Shown here piece after piece: positions 53,435 to 63,559 of a stretch of 64,000 nucleotides of DNA. The notes under the pieces are model-generated. The model saw only the letters and a program-made list of their open reading frames with translations. It did not search any database and had not been told where the DNA came from. How positions within the stretch are numbered: the stretch's first letter is position 1; every line of letters begins with the position of its first letter. A program made the translations under genes and the position numbers. Source of the DNA: Flavobacterium xanthum (lineage in GTDB: Bacteria; Bacteroidota; Bacteroidia; Flavobacteriales; Flavobacteriaceae); assembly GCF_900142695.1 (NCBI RefSeq), contig NZ_FRBU01000016.1, positions 1 to 64,000 on the forward strand, read 5' to 3'.

Positions 53435-54622
53435 TTAGTCTAAAATAGCTGCAATTCCAGGCAAAGTTCTACCTTCCAGCATTTCAAGCATCGCTCCTCC
53501 ACCGGTGGAAACGTAGCTCACTTTATCTTCCAATCCAAATTGTTTTACTGCCGCCACAGAATCTCCTCCTCCTACTAGTGAAAAGGCTCCTTTTGCAGTA
53601 GCTTCTGCAATAAAATTACCCAAAGCGATTGTTCCGTTTGCAAAATTCTCCATTTCAAAAACGCCTAATGGTCCGTTCCAAAGGATCGTTTTAGACTCCA
53701 TGATCACTTTTTTGAAGTTTTCCAATGATTTTGGACCTGCATCCAAACCTTGCCATCCATCTGGAATTTCTTTTACATCAACAATTTGCGTTTCGGCATC
53801 ATTTGAAAATGCGTTGGCAGCAACAACATCAACCGGAATGTGAATTTGAACTCCCTTTTCCTTAGCCAATCGCAAGATTTCCAATGCCAATTCTTGTTTG
53901 TCATCTTCACAAATAGAATCTCCAATTTTACCGCCTAATGCTTTTACGAAAGTAAAGGTCATTCCACCACCAATAATCATGTGGTCTACTTTATCAAGAA
54001 TATTTTCAATCACCGTAATTTTCGAAGACACTTTAGAGCCACCAAGAACAGCTGTTACTGGTTTTTCACTGTTTTTCAATACTTTGTTCAAGCTTTCGAT
54101 TTCCTTAGCCAATAACAATCCGAAACATTTTTCTGTTGGAAAAAACTGAGCAATAATGGTAGTCGAAGCATGCGCTCTGTGTGCCGTACCAAAAGCATCG
54201 TTTACATAAATATCTCCAAGTGACGCTAATTCTTTTGCAAAAGCAACATCACCCGCTTCTTCTTCGCTATGAAAACGTAAATTTTCCAATAATAAAACTT
54301 CTCCAGCCTGCACTTTTTCAGCTGCTGCTTTAGCTTCAGCTCCAATGCAGTTTGATGCAAATTGAACTGGAACTCCAAGCACTTCTGAAGTTGTTTTTAG
54401 GATGTGTTTCAATGAATAGTTGCCTTCAACACCTTTTGGTCTGCCTAAATGCGACATCAAAATCACGCTTCCGCCTTGAGCAAGAATCGCATCAATAGTA
54501 GGTTTTGCTGCTTCGATACGAGTGGCGTCTGTTACATTGAAATTTTCGTCCAATGGCACATTAAAATCAACACGGATTATGGCTTTTTTATCTGCAAAAT
54601 TGAAATCACTTAACGTTTTCAT
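53435..54622 (-). CDS. pgk: Phosphoglycerate kinase
   Basis: 395 aa, standard length. The N-terminal substrate signature is [20 protein letters not shown], followed by [26 protein letters not shown] and the nucleotide loop [15 protein letters not shown]. It makes ATP from 1,3-bisphosphoglycerate in glycolysis. A likely -7 box (TATATTTG on the minus strand, 54667-54660) precedes it. Monocistronic; a hairpin at 53320-53357 follows. Confidence 0.95.
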   Translation of the reverse strand: MKTLSDFNFADKKAIIRVDFNVPLDENFNVTDATRIEAAKPTIDAILAQGGSVILMSHLGRPKGVEGNYSLKHILKTTSEVLGVPVQFASNCIGAEAKAAAEKVQAGEVLLLENLRFHSEEEAGDVAFAKELASLGDIYVNDAFGTAHRAHASTTIIAQFFPTEKCFGLLLAKEIESLNKVLKNSEKPVTAVLGGSKVSSKITVIENILDKVDHMIIGGGMTFTFVKALGGKIGDSICEDDKQELALEILRLAKEKGVQIHIPVDVVAANAFSNDAETQIVDVKEIPDGWQGLDAGPKSLENFKKVIMESKTILWNGPLGVFEMENFANGTIALGNFIAEATAKGAFSLVGGGDSVAAVKQFGLEDKVSYVSTGGGAMLEMLEGRTLPGIAAILD

Positions 54623-54893
54623 CAGTATGTTTTTTAGTTTATTTTTTTTGAAAGAGTAACAAATATAGAACTTTTAAATTATTAATAAATTAGAGAAAAC
54701 CATATAAAATAAATTTTAAGCAACGAAATCGTTGTAAATTAATAAATAATGTTTCTTTTTAATACTTTATGTGTTTTTTGTTCGAAATAAACACAAATTA
54801 AATTTCAAAAATAAATGCGTTAATTACCACTTCACGACACTTGCTGGTACTGAAACTTTGCTTGCTAAAATTTTAGACTAAACCATTTTCTAC

Positions 54894-54901
54894 TATCTTT
54901 G
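54894..54901 (+). promoter_or_regulatory. -7 box directly before holB
   Basis: TATCTTTG fits TAnnTTTG, with its G 5 nt before ATG 54906, exactly as at crtY. The transcript would be leaderless. Confidence 0.5.
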
Positions 54902-54905
54902 CTTC

Positions 54906-56054
54906 ATGCAATTTTCAGAAATTTTAGGACAAGAACACATCAAAAGTCATTTGACAAAAAGTGCTGATTTGGGTAGAATTCCACATGCACAATTGTTTGT
55001 TGGCCCTGAAGGAAGCGGAACCTTGCCTATGGCGATTGCGTATGCGCAGTACATTATTTGCAGCAATCAAAACTCGGAAAACTCGGGATCAAATGAAGCC
55101 TGTAACCTCAAATTCCAGAAAACTTCACATCCGGACTTGCATTTTATATACCCAACGGTAAGTACGGAAGAGGTAAAGACGAAACCCAAAAGCATTGATT
55201 TTATCACAGAATGGCGACAGTTTTTAGAACATAATCCGTACGGAAGTTTGTTTGATTGGTATCAAATGTTGGGTGTTAAAAACAAACAAGGAGAAATTAG
55301 GGTTGATGATGCGCAGGAGATTTTGAAATCGCTAGCGTTGAAATCCTACGAAGGCGGTTACAAAATAATGATTATTTGGATGGCTGATAAACTAAACATC
55401 GCTGCATCTAATAAACTGCTAAAATTACTGGAAGAACCTACGGACAGAACAGTTTTTATATTGATTTCAGAAAACGAAGAAGATATTATTCAAACCATTC
55501 GTTCTAGATGCCAAGTCCTACATTTTAATGGATTAAGCGAAAAAGTAATCGCTGAAGCTTTGGTTTCAAAAGAAAATATAGAATCAAAAACCGCCATAAA
55601 AATAGCGCATCAGGCACAAGGAAATTTCAATAAAGCATTACAATTACTGCAACCGGATAGCGAATCCGTTTTTTTTGAAAAATGGTTTGTCGATTGGGTT
55701 CGAGCTGCTTTTAGAGCCAAAGGAAACGCAGCAGCAATTCAGGATTTGATTCAATGGAGCGAGCAAATTGCTGGTTTAGGAAGAGAAACCCAAAAGAAAT
55801 TTTTACATTTTTGTATTGAGATGTTTCGTCAGGCGTTGTTGTTAAATTACCAAACAACAAGCTTGGTTTACATGGAACCGCAAGTAGAGAAATTCAAACT
55901 CGAAAATTTTGCGCCTTTTGTAAATGGAAATAATATCAATGCTATTTTTAAAGAACTGTCAGACGCCATGTATCACATTGAGCGCAACGGAAATCCTAAA
56001 ATTATTTTAACCGATTTATCAATAAAACTAACCCGTTTAATTCACCAAAAATAA
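54906..56054 (+). CDS. holB: DNA polymerase III delta' subunit
   Basis: 382 aa AAA+ clamp-loader subunit. It begins MQFSEILGQEHIKSHLTKSA and has HAQLFVGPEGSGTLPMA, a Walker A lacking the lysine, as expected for delta', which does not hydrolyse ATP. KIMIIWMADKLNIAASNKLL, KLLEEPTDRTVFILISEN and IRSRCQVLHF are the family's other marks. Downstream DoxX and thioesterase genes follow closely. Confidence 0.9.
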   Translation: MQFSEILGQEHIKSHLTKSADLGRIPHAQLFVGPEGSGTLPMAIAYAQYIICSNQNSENSGSNEACNLKFQKTSHPDLHFIYPTVSTEEVKTKPKSIDFITEWRQFLEHNPYGSLFDWYQMLGVKNKQGEIRVDDAQEILKSLALKSYEGGYKIMIIWMADKLNIAASNKLLKLLEEPTDRTVFILISENEEDIIQTIRSRCQVLHFNGLSEKVIAEALVSKENIESKTAIKIAHQAQGNFNKALQLLQPDSESVFFEKWFVDWVRAAFRAKGNAAAIQDLIQWSEQIAGLGRETQKKFLHFCIEMFRQALLLNYQTTSLVYMEPQVEKFKLENFAPFVNGNNINAIFKELSDAMYHIERNGNPKIILTDLSIKLTRLIHQK

Positions 56055-56058
56055 AAAA

Positions 56059-56442
56059 ATGAACAACATTACTTCAATTTTGATTTTAATCTTCCTAGCC
56101 ATTACTTTTCTACAATCCGGATATGACAAACTGTTTTATTGGAAAGACAATGTAGATTGGTTAAAAGGACACTTCGCTAAAACACCATTAAAAAATCAAG
56201 TCCCACTGGCTTTACTAAACATTTTAATTTTAGAATTAATTTCCGGAATTTTATGCGTAGTGGGTTGCATCGAATTACTGGTAAACAACGGAAGAATTTT
56301 TGGTTTCTACGGAGCTGTTTTCTCTTGTATCACGCTATTAATGTTGCTATTTGGTCAACGATTGGCTAAGGATTATGATGGCGCAAGAACCATTGTCATC
56401 TATTTTATCCCTGCGATATTAGCCGTATATTGGTTGAATTAA
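56059..56442 (+). CDS. DoxX-like membrane protein
   Basis: 127 aa with four membrane helices. It has LQSGYDKLFYWKDNVDWLKG at the first loop, and LELISGILCVVGCIELLVNN and YDGARTIVIYFIPAILAVYW later, as in DoxX/MauE-type proteins. Function unassigned. It starts 4 bp after holB. Confidence 0.8.
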   Translation: MNNITSILILIFLAITFLQSGYDKLFYWKDNVDWLKGHFAKTPLKNQVPLALLNILILELISGILCVVGCIELLVNNGRIFGFYGAVFSCITLLMLLFGQRLAKDYDGARTIVIYFIPAILAVYWLN

Positions 56443-56492
56443 AAATAAAAAGCTTCCGCATACAAAATAATACTATCCTCTTACATAAAAAT

Positions 56493-57002
56493 ATGACTCC
56501 AAAACATCCTTCTGAATCCTTAACGACACTAACTGATTTGGTTTTACCAAGTGAGACTAATCCTTTGAATAATCTTTTTGGTGGCGAATTATTGGCCCGT
56601 ATGGATCGTGCAGCCAGCATTGCGGCAAGAAGACATTCCCGAAGAATTGTGGTTACAGCATCTGTAAACCACGTCGCCTTTAACAGAGCCATTCCACTAG
56701 GAAGTGTGGTTACGGTCGAAGCCAAAGTTTCGCGCGCTTTCAAAAGTTCGATGGAAATATACATTGATATTTGGGTGGAAGACCGCGAATCTGGTAATAA
56801 AACCAAAGCCAATGAAGCGATTTACACTTTTGTAGCCGTGGATGATACTGGGAGACCCGTTGAAGTGCCCCAAATTGTTCCAGAAACCGAACTGGAAAAA
56901 CAACGTTTTGAAGCCGCACTGCGACGCAAACAATTAAGTTTAGTTTTGGCTGGAAAAATGAATCCGCATGACGCAACCGAATTAAAAGCGTTGTTCATGT
57001 AG
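56493..57002 (+). CDS. Acyl-CoA thioesterase, YciA-like hotdog
   Basis: 169 aa from ATG 56493 (MTPKHPSESLTTLTDLVLPS); the frame upstream overlaps the DoxX gene and lacks family similarity. The hotdog signature NPLNNLFGGELLARMDRAAS includes the conserved catalytic region, and VVTASVNHVAFNRAIPLGSV follows. It hydrolyses acyl-CoA esters in the cytoplasm. Confidence 0.9.
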   Translation: MTPKHPSESLTTLTDLVLPSETNPLNNLFGGELLARMDRAASIAARRHSRRIVVTASVNHVAFNRAIPLGSVVTVEAKVSRAFKSSMEIYIDIWVEDRESGNKTKANEAIYTFVAVDDTGRPVEVPQIVPETELEKQRFEAALRRKQLSLVLAGKMNPHDATELKALFM

Positions 57003-57190
57003 CAACATTTTAGCTTGTTATTTTTATTTTAAAATATTCTTGAAAGAGAAAATTTACATTAAAAAAAGAAGTATTTTTACGAAAAAAAATATTCTCACAT
57101 AATTGGAATTTTCAGGATAATTAGTCATCCTGTCAGTTTCTTACAGTTATAAAATAATACAAATAGATGAAAGAAAAGGTAAAAGAGAAG

Positions 57191-58198
57191 ATGAGTACAG
57201 AAAAAGAATCTAAATTAAAAGCGCTACAACTTACGCTGGATAAACTAGACAAAACTTACGGTAAAGGTACCGTAATGAAAATGGGCGATAAAGCCATTGA
57301 AGAAGTGGAAACGATTTCTTCAGGTTCATTAGGAATCGATTTAGCCTTAGGAGTAGGTGGCTATCCAAGAGGGCGAATCATAGAAATATATGGTCCAGAA
57401 TCCTCTGGAAAAACAACCCTTACATTGCACGCCATTGCCGAAGCTCAAAAAGCAGGAGGAATCGCTGCTTTTATTGATGCAGAACACGCTTTCGATAGAA
57501 ATTATGCAGAGAAATTAGGTGTAGATATCGAAAACTTGATCATCTCACAACCAGACAATGGAGAACAAGCATTAGAAATTGCGGAGAACTTGATTCGTTC
57601 CGGAGCAATTGACATTGTTGTAATTGACTCGGTTGCGGCTTTGACTCCAAAAAGTGAGATTGAAGGTGAAATGGGAGATTCTAAAATGGGTCTTCATGCC
57701 CGTTTGATGTCTCAAGCATTACGTAAATTAACTGGAACAATAAGCAAAACACATTGTACGGTTTTCTTTATCAATCAATTAAGAGAAAAAATTGGTGTTA
57801 TGTTTGGTAATCCAGAAACAACAACTGGAGGAAATGCATTAAAGTTTTACGCTTCGGTTCGTTTAGATATCCGTCGTTCTACTCAAATTAAAGATGGTGA
57901 TAACGTACTTGGAAACAGAACCAAAGTAAAAGTGGTAAAAAATAAGGTGGCTCCACCATTTAAAATCGCTGAATTTGACATCATGTACGGAGAAGGGATT
58001 TCAAAAACTGGAGAGATTTTAGATCTAGCTGTCGAATTTGAAATCATCAAAAAAGCAGGATCATGGTTCAGTTATGGTGAAACCAAATTAGGTCAAGGTC
58101 GTGATGCGGTTAAGTCTTTAATCAAAGATAATCCAGAATTAGCAGATGAATTAGAAGGGAAAATTAAAGCACATATCAAAGAATTAGCTGCTTTGTAA
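57191..58198 (+). CDS. recA: Recombinase RecA
   Basis: 335 aa from ATG 57191 ([20 protein letters not shown]), the usual length; an ATG 24 nt upstream adds MKEKVKEK. Walker A is [10 protein letters not shown], Walker [15 protein letters not shown], and the L2 loop region is [18 protein letters not shown]. It forms filaments on single-stranded DNA for recombination and SOS induction. No LexA-like site is evident, as expected for Bacteroidota. A terminator follows. Confidence 0.96.
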   Translation: MSTEKESKLKALQLTLDKLDKTYGKGTVMKMGDKAIEEVETISSGSLGIDLALGVGGYPRGRIIEIYGPESSGKTTLTLHAIAEAQKAGGIAAFIDAEHAFDRNYAEKLGVDIENLIISQPDNGEQALEIAENLIRSGAIDIVVIDSVAALTPKSEIEGEMGDSKMGLHARLMSQALRKLTGTISKTHCTVFFINQLREKIGVMFGNPETTTGGNALKFYASVRLDIRRSTQIKDGDNVLGNRTKVKVVKNKVAPPFKIAEFDIMYGEGISKTGEILDLAVEFEIIKKAGSWFSYGETKLGQGRDAVKSLIKDNPELADELEGKIKAHIKELAAL

Positions 58199-58222
58199 AT
58201 CCAATTTACTTGTAAAAAAACG

Positions 58223-58254
58223 ATGCCGAAATAAATTATTTCGGCATTTTTTAT
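58223..58254 (+). terminator. Rho-independent terminator of recA
   Basis: ATGCCGAAATAA (58223-58234) and TTATTTCGGCAT (58236-58247), then TTTTTTA. Confidence 0.9.
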
Positions 58255-58493
58255 AGCCTAAAATTAAGCCTTGCTTTAGCTATATTCTTAAAAATAAATT
58301 AGAATTATTTACGCTTTTTGATTCTAAATCAAATCATTAAAAAAAATGATTCCCAAATATAACGAGCAACTTTAATAACTCTAAGTTCTCCCTTACTTTC
58401 ATTTTTTACTCTAAAATTAACCTACGGCAAGCAACCTTTCTAATTTTAAATCATCTTTTATAAAATAAATATAAATCAATAAATTTTAAAAAA

Positions 58494-58904
58494 ATGAAAA
58501 AAATGAAATTAAAGGTGATTGCTTTGGCATTAGTAGTGGCATCAGGATTTGCTTCGTGCAGTAATGATAATGACCAACCCCAAATGGCAACTAAAAAAGC
58601 GTTTATTAGCGCCGTTACCGGACCAACGGCAGGAGTAGTAAATCAGGAACTGACTTTGATAGTTGCTTATGATGTCGAAAACAAGTGTGGTGTTTTTAAT
58701 AAATTTTCAGAAACAACTACAGAAAACACAAAAGAAATTGAAGTAGAAACTAACCTTGAAGGTACGGATTGCGGTATAGCAGCGGTCACTAAAACGACAA
58801 CTTATAAATTTAAATCTTCGGTTGCAGGAACGTATATCTTTAAATTTAAAAAATCAGCTACAGAATTTATCACACAAACAATTGTTATAAGTTCAGCAAC
58901 TTAA
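58494..58904 (+). CDS. Small lipoprotein, member 1 of a local pair
   Basis: 136 aa. Signal with lipobox ASGFASC (Cys21) followed by SNDNDQP. The mature part is beta-rich with two cysteines (ENKCGVFNKF and GTDCGIAAVT) and ends in AGTYIFKFKKSATEFITQTI. It is similar in length, cysteine layout and end (GSYIFKFYKGE) to the next gene, so the pair are diverged paralogues. Family unknown; a small beta-sandwich is likely. They lie just upstream of an ECF sigma gene. Confidence 0.7.
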   Translation: MKKMKLKVIALALVVASGFASCSNDNDQPQMATKKAFISAVTGPTAGVVNQELTLIVAYDVENKCGVFNKFSETTTENTKEIEVETNLEGTDCGIAAVTKTTTYKFKSSVAGTYIFKFKKSATEFITQTIVISSAT

Positions 58905-58913
58905 AAAATAAGT

Positions 58914-58948
58914 AGAAGCTGTCCTCTTTGACAGCTTCTTTAAAAAAA
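58914..58948 (+). terminator. Rho-independent terminator of lipoprotein gene 1
   Basis: AGAAGCTGTC (58914-58923) and GACAGCTTCT (58930-58939) around CTCTTT, followed by a mixed T/A run. Confidence 0.75.
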
Positions 58949-59127
58949 AAGGACATAATGTAGCTTTTTTTGCAAAATCAAACCCTTAAAAAACACTAAT
59001 TTAGTATTTTAATACTGCTGCATTTAACTAAAAATTAATTGTTGACGCAACCTTTTAAAAAAATTGTATCTCAATAATAAATCTTACTACCCCCTTTTTT
59101 GTAAAATGGGTTTTATTAACTTAAAAA

Positions 59128-59547
59128 ATGAAAACAATGAAAAAATTTATCGCACTCACCCTATTTTTATTGACACTTATATCTTGCAGTACGGACAATG
59201 ATCTTCCTAACTACACTTACGAAGTACTTCCTGTAGCAAGTTATACATTGCCTCAAAGTTTCAAATTAGGAGAAACCTATGAAATAAAATTGAAGTACCA
59301 GAGACCTTCAGATTGTTATTCTTTTCAGGGAATCTATTACGATAAGAATTTAAATATCCGAACTATTGCCATTCAGTCAGCTGTAAACAAGGACCAAGTG
59401 TGCACGCAAGTCCTTCCAGCAGAATCAGAAGTATCTTTTAATTTTTTCGTAACCAACACTGGTTCCTATATTTTCAAGTTTTACAAAGGAGAAGACGCTA
59501 ATGGTGTTACTATTTTTGAGGAAGTGGAAGTTCCTGTTACTAACTAA
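59128..59547 (+). CDS. Small lipoprotein, member 2 of a local pair
   Basis: 139 aa (or 136 from the in-frame MKKFIA). Lipobox LTLISC (about Cys21) followed by STDNDLP. Two cysteines (PSDCYSFQG and DQVCTQVLP) and the end TGSYIFKFYKGEDANGVTIF repeat the pattern of the preceding gene. Its stop is 3 nt before the sigma factor start, so it is co-transcribed with the sigma/anti-sigma pair and may be part of that envelope response. Confidence 0.7.
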   Translation: MKTMKKFIALTLFLLTLISCSTDNDLPNYTYEVLPVASYTLPQSFKLGETYEIKLKYQRPSDCYSFQGIYYDKNLNIRTIAIQSAVNKDQVCTQVLPAESEVSFNFFVTNTGSYIFKFYKGEDANGVTIFEEVEVPVTN

Positions 59548-59550
59548 TTC

Positions 59551-60105
59551 TTGACTAAAATTGTGGGGTTAGACCAATTGATTACTGACTGTAAAAAAAA
59601 CTGCCCTAAAGCACAAGAGCAACTATACCAGCTATTTTCTAAAAAACTATTTGGCGTTTGCCTAAAATACTCCATTAATTATGCCGACGCAGAAGACAAT
59701 TTACAAGATGGTTTTTTAATTATTTATGACAAAATAAAACAATTCAATTTTAAAGGCTCTTTCGAAGGTTGGGCAAAGAGAATAATAATTAACAATGCCC
59801 TTCAAAAATTTAGAGACGTTCGGTTTATGGAGATTGTAGATGACACTGTTGCTGACGAAGAAGTTGAAATCGATGATGAGAACATCTCTATTGATTATTT
59901 AATGCAGATTATTCAGGAATTGCCAGATCAATACCGCCTGGTTTTCAATCTTTACGTCTTGGATGGATATTCCCATAAAGAGGTCGCAGAAATGCTTAAA
60001 ATAACCACTGGAACAACTAAATCTAATCTGGCCAGAGCTCGGATGATTTTAAAAGAAAAAATTGAAAATTATTCCCGAATTAAAACAAAGTCAGCAACAA
60101 AATGA
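59551..60105 (+). CDS. ECF-type RNA polymerase sigma factor
   Basis: 184 aa if it starts at TTG 59551; a GTG 12 nt later is also possible. Region 2 is KYSINYADAEDNLQDGFLII, where the core-binding DAED..QD motif is clear; region 4 is LPDQYRLVFNLYVLDGYSHK followed by EVAEMLKITTGTTKSNLARA. The linker is acidic (VADEEVEIDDENISIDY). It directs transcription of a small regulon. It overlaps the downstream regulator by 4 nt. Confidence 0.9.
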   Translation: MTKIVGLDQLITDCKKNCPKAQEQLYQLFSKKLFGVCLKYSINYADAEDNLQDGFLIIYDKIKQFNFKGSFEGWAKRIIINNALQKFRDVRFMEIVDDTVADEEVEIDDENISIDYLMQIIQELPDQYRLVFNLYVLDGYSHKEVAEMLKITTGTTKSNLARARMILKEKIENYSRIKTKSATK

Positions 60106-61529
60106 ACGATAAAAAAAATATAGACCGGTTTTTTCAGGAGCAATTTAAAGATTTTGAATCCCATCCGAATGAGCAAGTTTGGAATAACATCCAAACAGCT
60201 TTGAATGAAAAGAAGAACCGAAAAGTACTGCCAGCCTGGATAAAATTCTCCGGAACTGCAGCGGCTTTTCTTGTGGGGATATTTGCCTTGCATACTGTTA
60301 TAAACGACAAAGTTAAAACTAATAATCCTGTGGTTATCGAATCAAAAGTTCCAAAAACCAACGTAAATGAAAAGGAATCTATCCCTAATGAATCCATAAA
60401 AGAGCGACCTTCATTAGAAATTAAAACAGGTCCTCAAGTAGTCGAAAATAGTGGTAAAACAAAGCAATCTGAACAAAAAGAGAGTATAAATTCTACTGGA
60501 TTTAAAATTAATTCGAACAAAGAAAAGAATCAAAAGGAAGCTGTTGTTTATTTGCAAACAAATAATTTGTCGCTAAAACATCCCGCAACAGCGCTTGAAA
60601 ACAAAAAAGCTACAGCTGTTACCGAGGCAAAAACAGACGACCTATTTGAGAAAATCCAACAACTACCTCTAGAAAAAACAAGTATAAATCCCCTTGAAAA
60701 CACTAGAATTGCTTTACAAGACACTAAAAAAGAACCCTCAACTGCTAGTGCAATTCCAAACGAATTAGATGAAATTCTTAAAAAGAAAACAGATCAAAAA
60801 AAAGAAGTTGTTAAGATACATCAGCAAGACAAATGGCAGATTACACCTAACATCGCAGCTGTTTATCTGAACTCAAATTCAGGCGGTTCCGCTATTGATG
60901 CACAATTTTCAGAAAATCAAAAAACAGCAGAAAATAGCTTAAGTTTTGGCGTAGGAATCCATTATGCCGTTTCTAAGAAAATAGCCTTGCGTTCTGGGAT
61001 AAACAAACTGTCATTGGGATATAACACAAATAACGTTATCTACTCAACAGGCTTGGCTAACAACAATCTGGCGAATATTGCTTACACTTCAACTGCTTTA
61101 ATAGAAATTAATAATGAAGCTACTTTAAGCATGTTATCTGCATTCGAAAAAGATATACAAAAAACAAATACAGGTGCATTAAACCAGAAAATGGGCTATT
61201 ATGAAGTTCCTTTGGAACTTTCCTATTCCGTTTTAGATAAGAAGTTTGGAATTACTATTATTGGAGGAGTAAGCACCTTGTTTCTTAACCAAAATAAAAT
61301 ATCGCTCGTATCAGAGGAAACGAATCTAAAATTAGGTGAGGCCACTAATTTAAATCAAATTCATTTTAGCACTAATGTTGGTTTAGGATTTAAATACAAA
61401 ATTATAAAATCGTTCCAAATCAATTTTGAACCCATGCTTAAGTACCAAGTTAATACGTTTTCAAATGATTCTGGCAACTTCAAGCCACTATTCATTGGTT
61501 TGTACTCTGGAATCAGCTATAGCTTTTAA
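60102..61529 (+). CDS. Anti-sigma-like transmembrane protein fused to an outer-membrane beta-barrel domain
   Basis: 475 aa. The cytoplasmic N-terminus (IDRFFQEQFKDFESHPNEQV, then WNNIQTALNEKK) resembles the short sigma-binding segments of Bacteroidota anti-sigma factors. One membrane helix follows at about 46-66 (FSGTAAAFLVGIFALHTV). A long Lys/Glu/Asn-rich periplasmic linker (about 70-245) leads to a C-terminal barrel-like domain (VGIHYAVSKKIALRSGINKL to LFIGLYSGISYSF). This could span the whole envelope. Function as anti-sigma is inferred from the overlap with the sigma gene. Confidence 0.8.
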   Translation: MNDKKNIDRFFQEQFKDFESHPNEQVWNNIQTALNEKKNRKVLPAWIKFSGTAAAFLVGIFALHTVINDKVKTNNPVVIESKVPKTNVNEKESIPNESIKERPSLEIKTGPQVVENSGKTKQSEQKESINSTGFKINSNKEKNQKEAVVYLQTNNLSLKHPATALENKKATAVTEAKTDDLFEKIQQLPLEKTSINPLENTRIALQDTKKEPSTASAIPNELDEILKKKTDQKKEVVKIHQQDKWQITPNIAAVYLNSNSGGSAIDAQFSENQKTAENSLSFGVGIHYAVSKKIALRSGINKLSLGYNTNNVIYSTGLANNNLANIAYTSTALIEINNEATLSMLSAFEKDIQKTNTGALNQKMGYYEVPLELSYSVLDKKFGITIIGGVSTLFLNQNKISLVSEETNLKLGEATNLNQIHFSTNVGLGFKYKIIKSFQINFEPMLKYQVNTFSNDSGNFKPLFIGLYSGISYSF

Positions 61530-62274
61530 TTGGATCTAAATCGAAATCTATCAGTTGATTGTATATTATTTCGCGCACTTCTTCGCGAATTTCTTTGCGG
61601 TCAACGCCAGTTTTTCCCAAAGTCTCTACGTGTGAATGCATTTTTACACGCATAATTCCTGGGCTTCCGCTGAAGAAAGTATAGGAAAATCTCTTTTTAT
61701 TATCGGCAAAAGTAATGGGAACAATAGGGATTTCGTGTTCTATCGCCAAGCGAAAAGCACCGTCTTTGAAAGTATCTAACAAAACCGATTCATCATCAGG
61801 AACGCCACCTTCGGGGAAAATACAAATGCTTAATCCTTGATTGATTCTTTTTTGAGCACGATTAAACACTTCCATTTTACTTTTTGAAGAACTTCTGTCT
61901 ACCAAAATACAGGTTCTTTTATAGAAAAATCCAAACAAAGGAATTTTTGACAATTCTTTTTTACCCACAAAAACAAACGGATTTCTAGTTAGGGCAAGCA
62001 TCAACATAATATCGGCCATAGAAGTATGATTGGCAACAATCATGTAACTTTTTTGGTATTCCATCTCTTGGTTTTTGTCTATTTTATAATAAAAACCCAT
62101 CCCGAAAAGAATGAATTTTGCCCAAATACGAGCCATCTTAAAAAAATAAGGATAGCCGCTTTCCGTTAAAATGGACAATACCAGAAAGGGAAACATCACC
62201 AATATGGGAATGGTCATTAAAATATAAAACCACACCCGCCACAGTACCCAAAAAACAATTTTTAATCCTCTCAT
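61513..62274 (-). CDS. 1-acyl-sn-glycerol-3-phosphate acyltransferase, second copy
   Basis: 253 aa. An N-terminal hydrophobic segment (FYILMTIPILVMFPFLVLSI), then NHTSMADIMLMLAL (H-x4-D) and FPEGGVPDDESVLLD. The FPEGG rather than FPEGTR form distinguishes it from the gene at 45549, so it may acylate another lysophospholipid or aminolipid precursor. It ends 17 nt inside the convergent barrel-protein gene. Confidence 0.85.
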   Translation of the reverse strand: MRGLKIVFWVLWRVWFYILMTIPILVMFPFLVLSILTESGYPYFFKMARIWAKFILFGMGFYYKIDKNQEMEYQKSYMIVANHTSMADIMLMLALTRNPFVFVGKKELSKIPLFGFFYKRTCILVDRSSSKSKMEVFNRAQKRINQGLSICIFPEGGVPDDESVLLDTFKDGAFRLAIEHEIPIVPITFADNKKRFSYTFFSGSPGIMRVKMHSHVETLGKTGVDRKEIREEVREIIYNQLIDFDLDPIKSYS

Positions 62275-62332
62275 AGGTTCAAAAGTAAGAAATCAGAAGT
62301 TATCATGAGTATAAATTTTCGATGTTTTTTTC

Positions 62333-62430
62333 AACCATATAAGTCATATAAGTTTTTAAATTGTCTGTCAATTTTAATTCCGTTATTTAAATTCATTAAA
62401 GTTTTATCGACTTAAATGACTTATGTGTAA
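62333..62430. repeat. MITE-like inverted repeat, 98 bp
   Basis: AACCATATAAGTCATATAAGT (one base beyond the exact pair; 62333-62353) faces ACTTAAATGACTTATGTG (62410-62427), matching at about 15 of 17 core positions. It is in the divergent gap between plsC-2 and trpS. Related in style to the element at 53144. Confidence 0.6.
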
Positions 62431-62537
62431 AAGAAAATTTTGCGAATGCTAGTTGGAATACGTAGATTTTTAAAATTTACGAATTTGCGGTAAAAAATGA
62501 AAAACTTTACGAACTTTGCGTGGAAGAAAAAAATACA

Positions 62538-63515
62538 ATGGCAAAAATACTTACAGGCGTTCAAAGTACTGGAACACCACATTTAGGAAACTTACTTGGC
62601 GCAATCATTCCCGCAATAGCATTATCAAATAAACCTGAAAATGAATCGTTTCTTTTCATTGCTGATTTGCACTCCATCACACAAATAAAAAACGGTGAAA
62701 CCTTACGAAACAATACGTACAGTACCGCCGCTGCATGGCTTGCTTGTGGTTTAGATGTGAACAAAGTAGTTTTCTACCGACAATCGGATGTGCCACAAAC
62801 GGCGGAATTATCGTGGTATTTAAGTTGTTTTTTTCCGTTTCAACGCTTGACATTAGCGCATTCATTCAAAGACAAAGCAGACCGTTTAGAGGACGTTAAT
62901 GCCGGATTGTTTTCCTATCCAATGCTGATGGCTGCTGATATTTTATTATATGATGCTGAATTTGTACCCGTAGGAAAAGACCAACTGCAACATTTAGAAA
63001 TCACTCGCGATGTCGCTTCCCGTTTCAACCACCAAATGGGAGAAACTTTTGTAATTCCAGAAGCGATTGTACAACAAGACGGCTTACTAATTCCAGGAAC
63101 CAATGGTGGAAAAATGAGTAAATCAGCCAATAATATAATCAATATTTTTCTAGACGATAAAGCTTTGCGCAAACAAGTGATGAGCATCGAAACGGATAGT
63201 ACGCCACTTGAAGATCCTAAAAATCCAAATACGTGCAATGCTTTTGCTATTTATTCTTTGTTGGCAAATGAAGAACAAATCGCAGCCATGAGAGCACTTT
63301 ATGAAGGTGGAAATTATGGTTACGGTCACGCCAAACAAGCCTTATTTGAACTAATTTGTGAAACTTTCAAAACCGAAAGAGAAAAATATAACTATTACAT
63401 CAATAACCTCCCTGAAGTAGATTCACTTTTGAAAATTGGTGCTGAGAAAGCTTCGGCTGTTGCCAATGGTGTACTGGCTAGAGTAAGAGAAAAACTAGGA
63501 TTTGAGGTTGTATAG
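62538..63515 (+). CDS. trpS: Tryptophan-tRNA ligase
   Basis: 325 aa from ATG 62538 (MAKILTGVQSTGTPHLGNLL); a GTG at 62520 would add MEEKNT and is less likely. The class I signatures are TPHLGN (HIGH) and GGKMSKSANN (KMSKS). LHSITQIKNGETLRNNTY and YPMLMAADILLYDAEFVPVG are typical TrpRS. It charges tRNA-Trp. Monocistronic. Confidence 0.95.
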   Translation: MAKILTGVQSTGTPHLGNLLGAIIPAIALSNKPENESFLFIADLHSITQIKNGETLRNNTYSTAAAWLACGLDVNKVVFYRQSDVPQTAELSWYLSCFFPFQRLTLAHSFKDKADRLEDVNAGLFSYPMLMAADILLYDAEFVPVGKDQLQHLEITRDVASRFNHQMGETFVIPEAIVQQDGLLIPGTNGGKMSKSANNIINIFLDDKALRKQVMSIETDSTPLEDPKNPNTCNAFAIYSLLANEEQIAAMRALYEGGNYGYGHAKQALFELICETFKTEREKYNYYINNLPEVDSLLKIGAEKASAVANGVLARVREKLGFEVV

Positions 63516-63559
63516 TCTTACTATTTATAGCAATATTTTAGTTATTAATTCCCACTAAA

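Noticed and set aside
54871-54882. TTTTAGACTAAA as another DtxR-type box before holB
   Set aside because: The palindrome is 11-12 bp with a one-base centre, not the 18-19 bp form, and holB is not a plausible metal gene.
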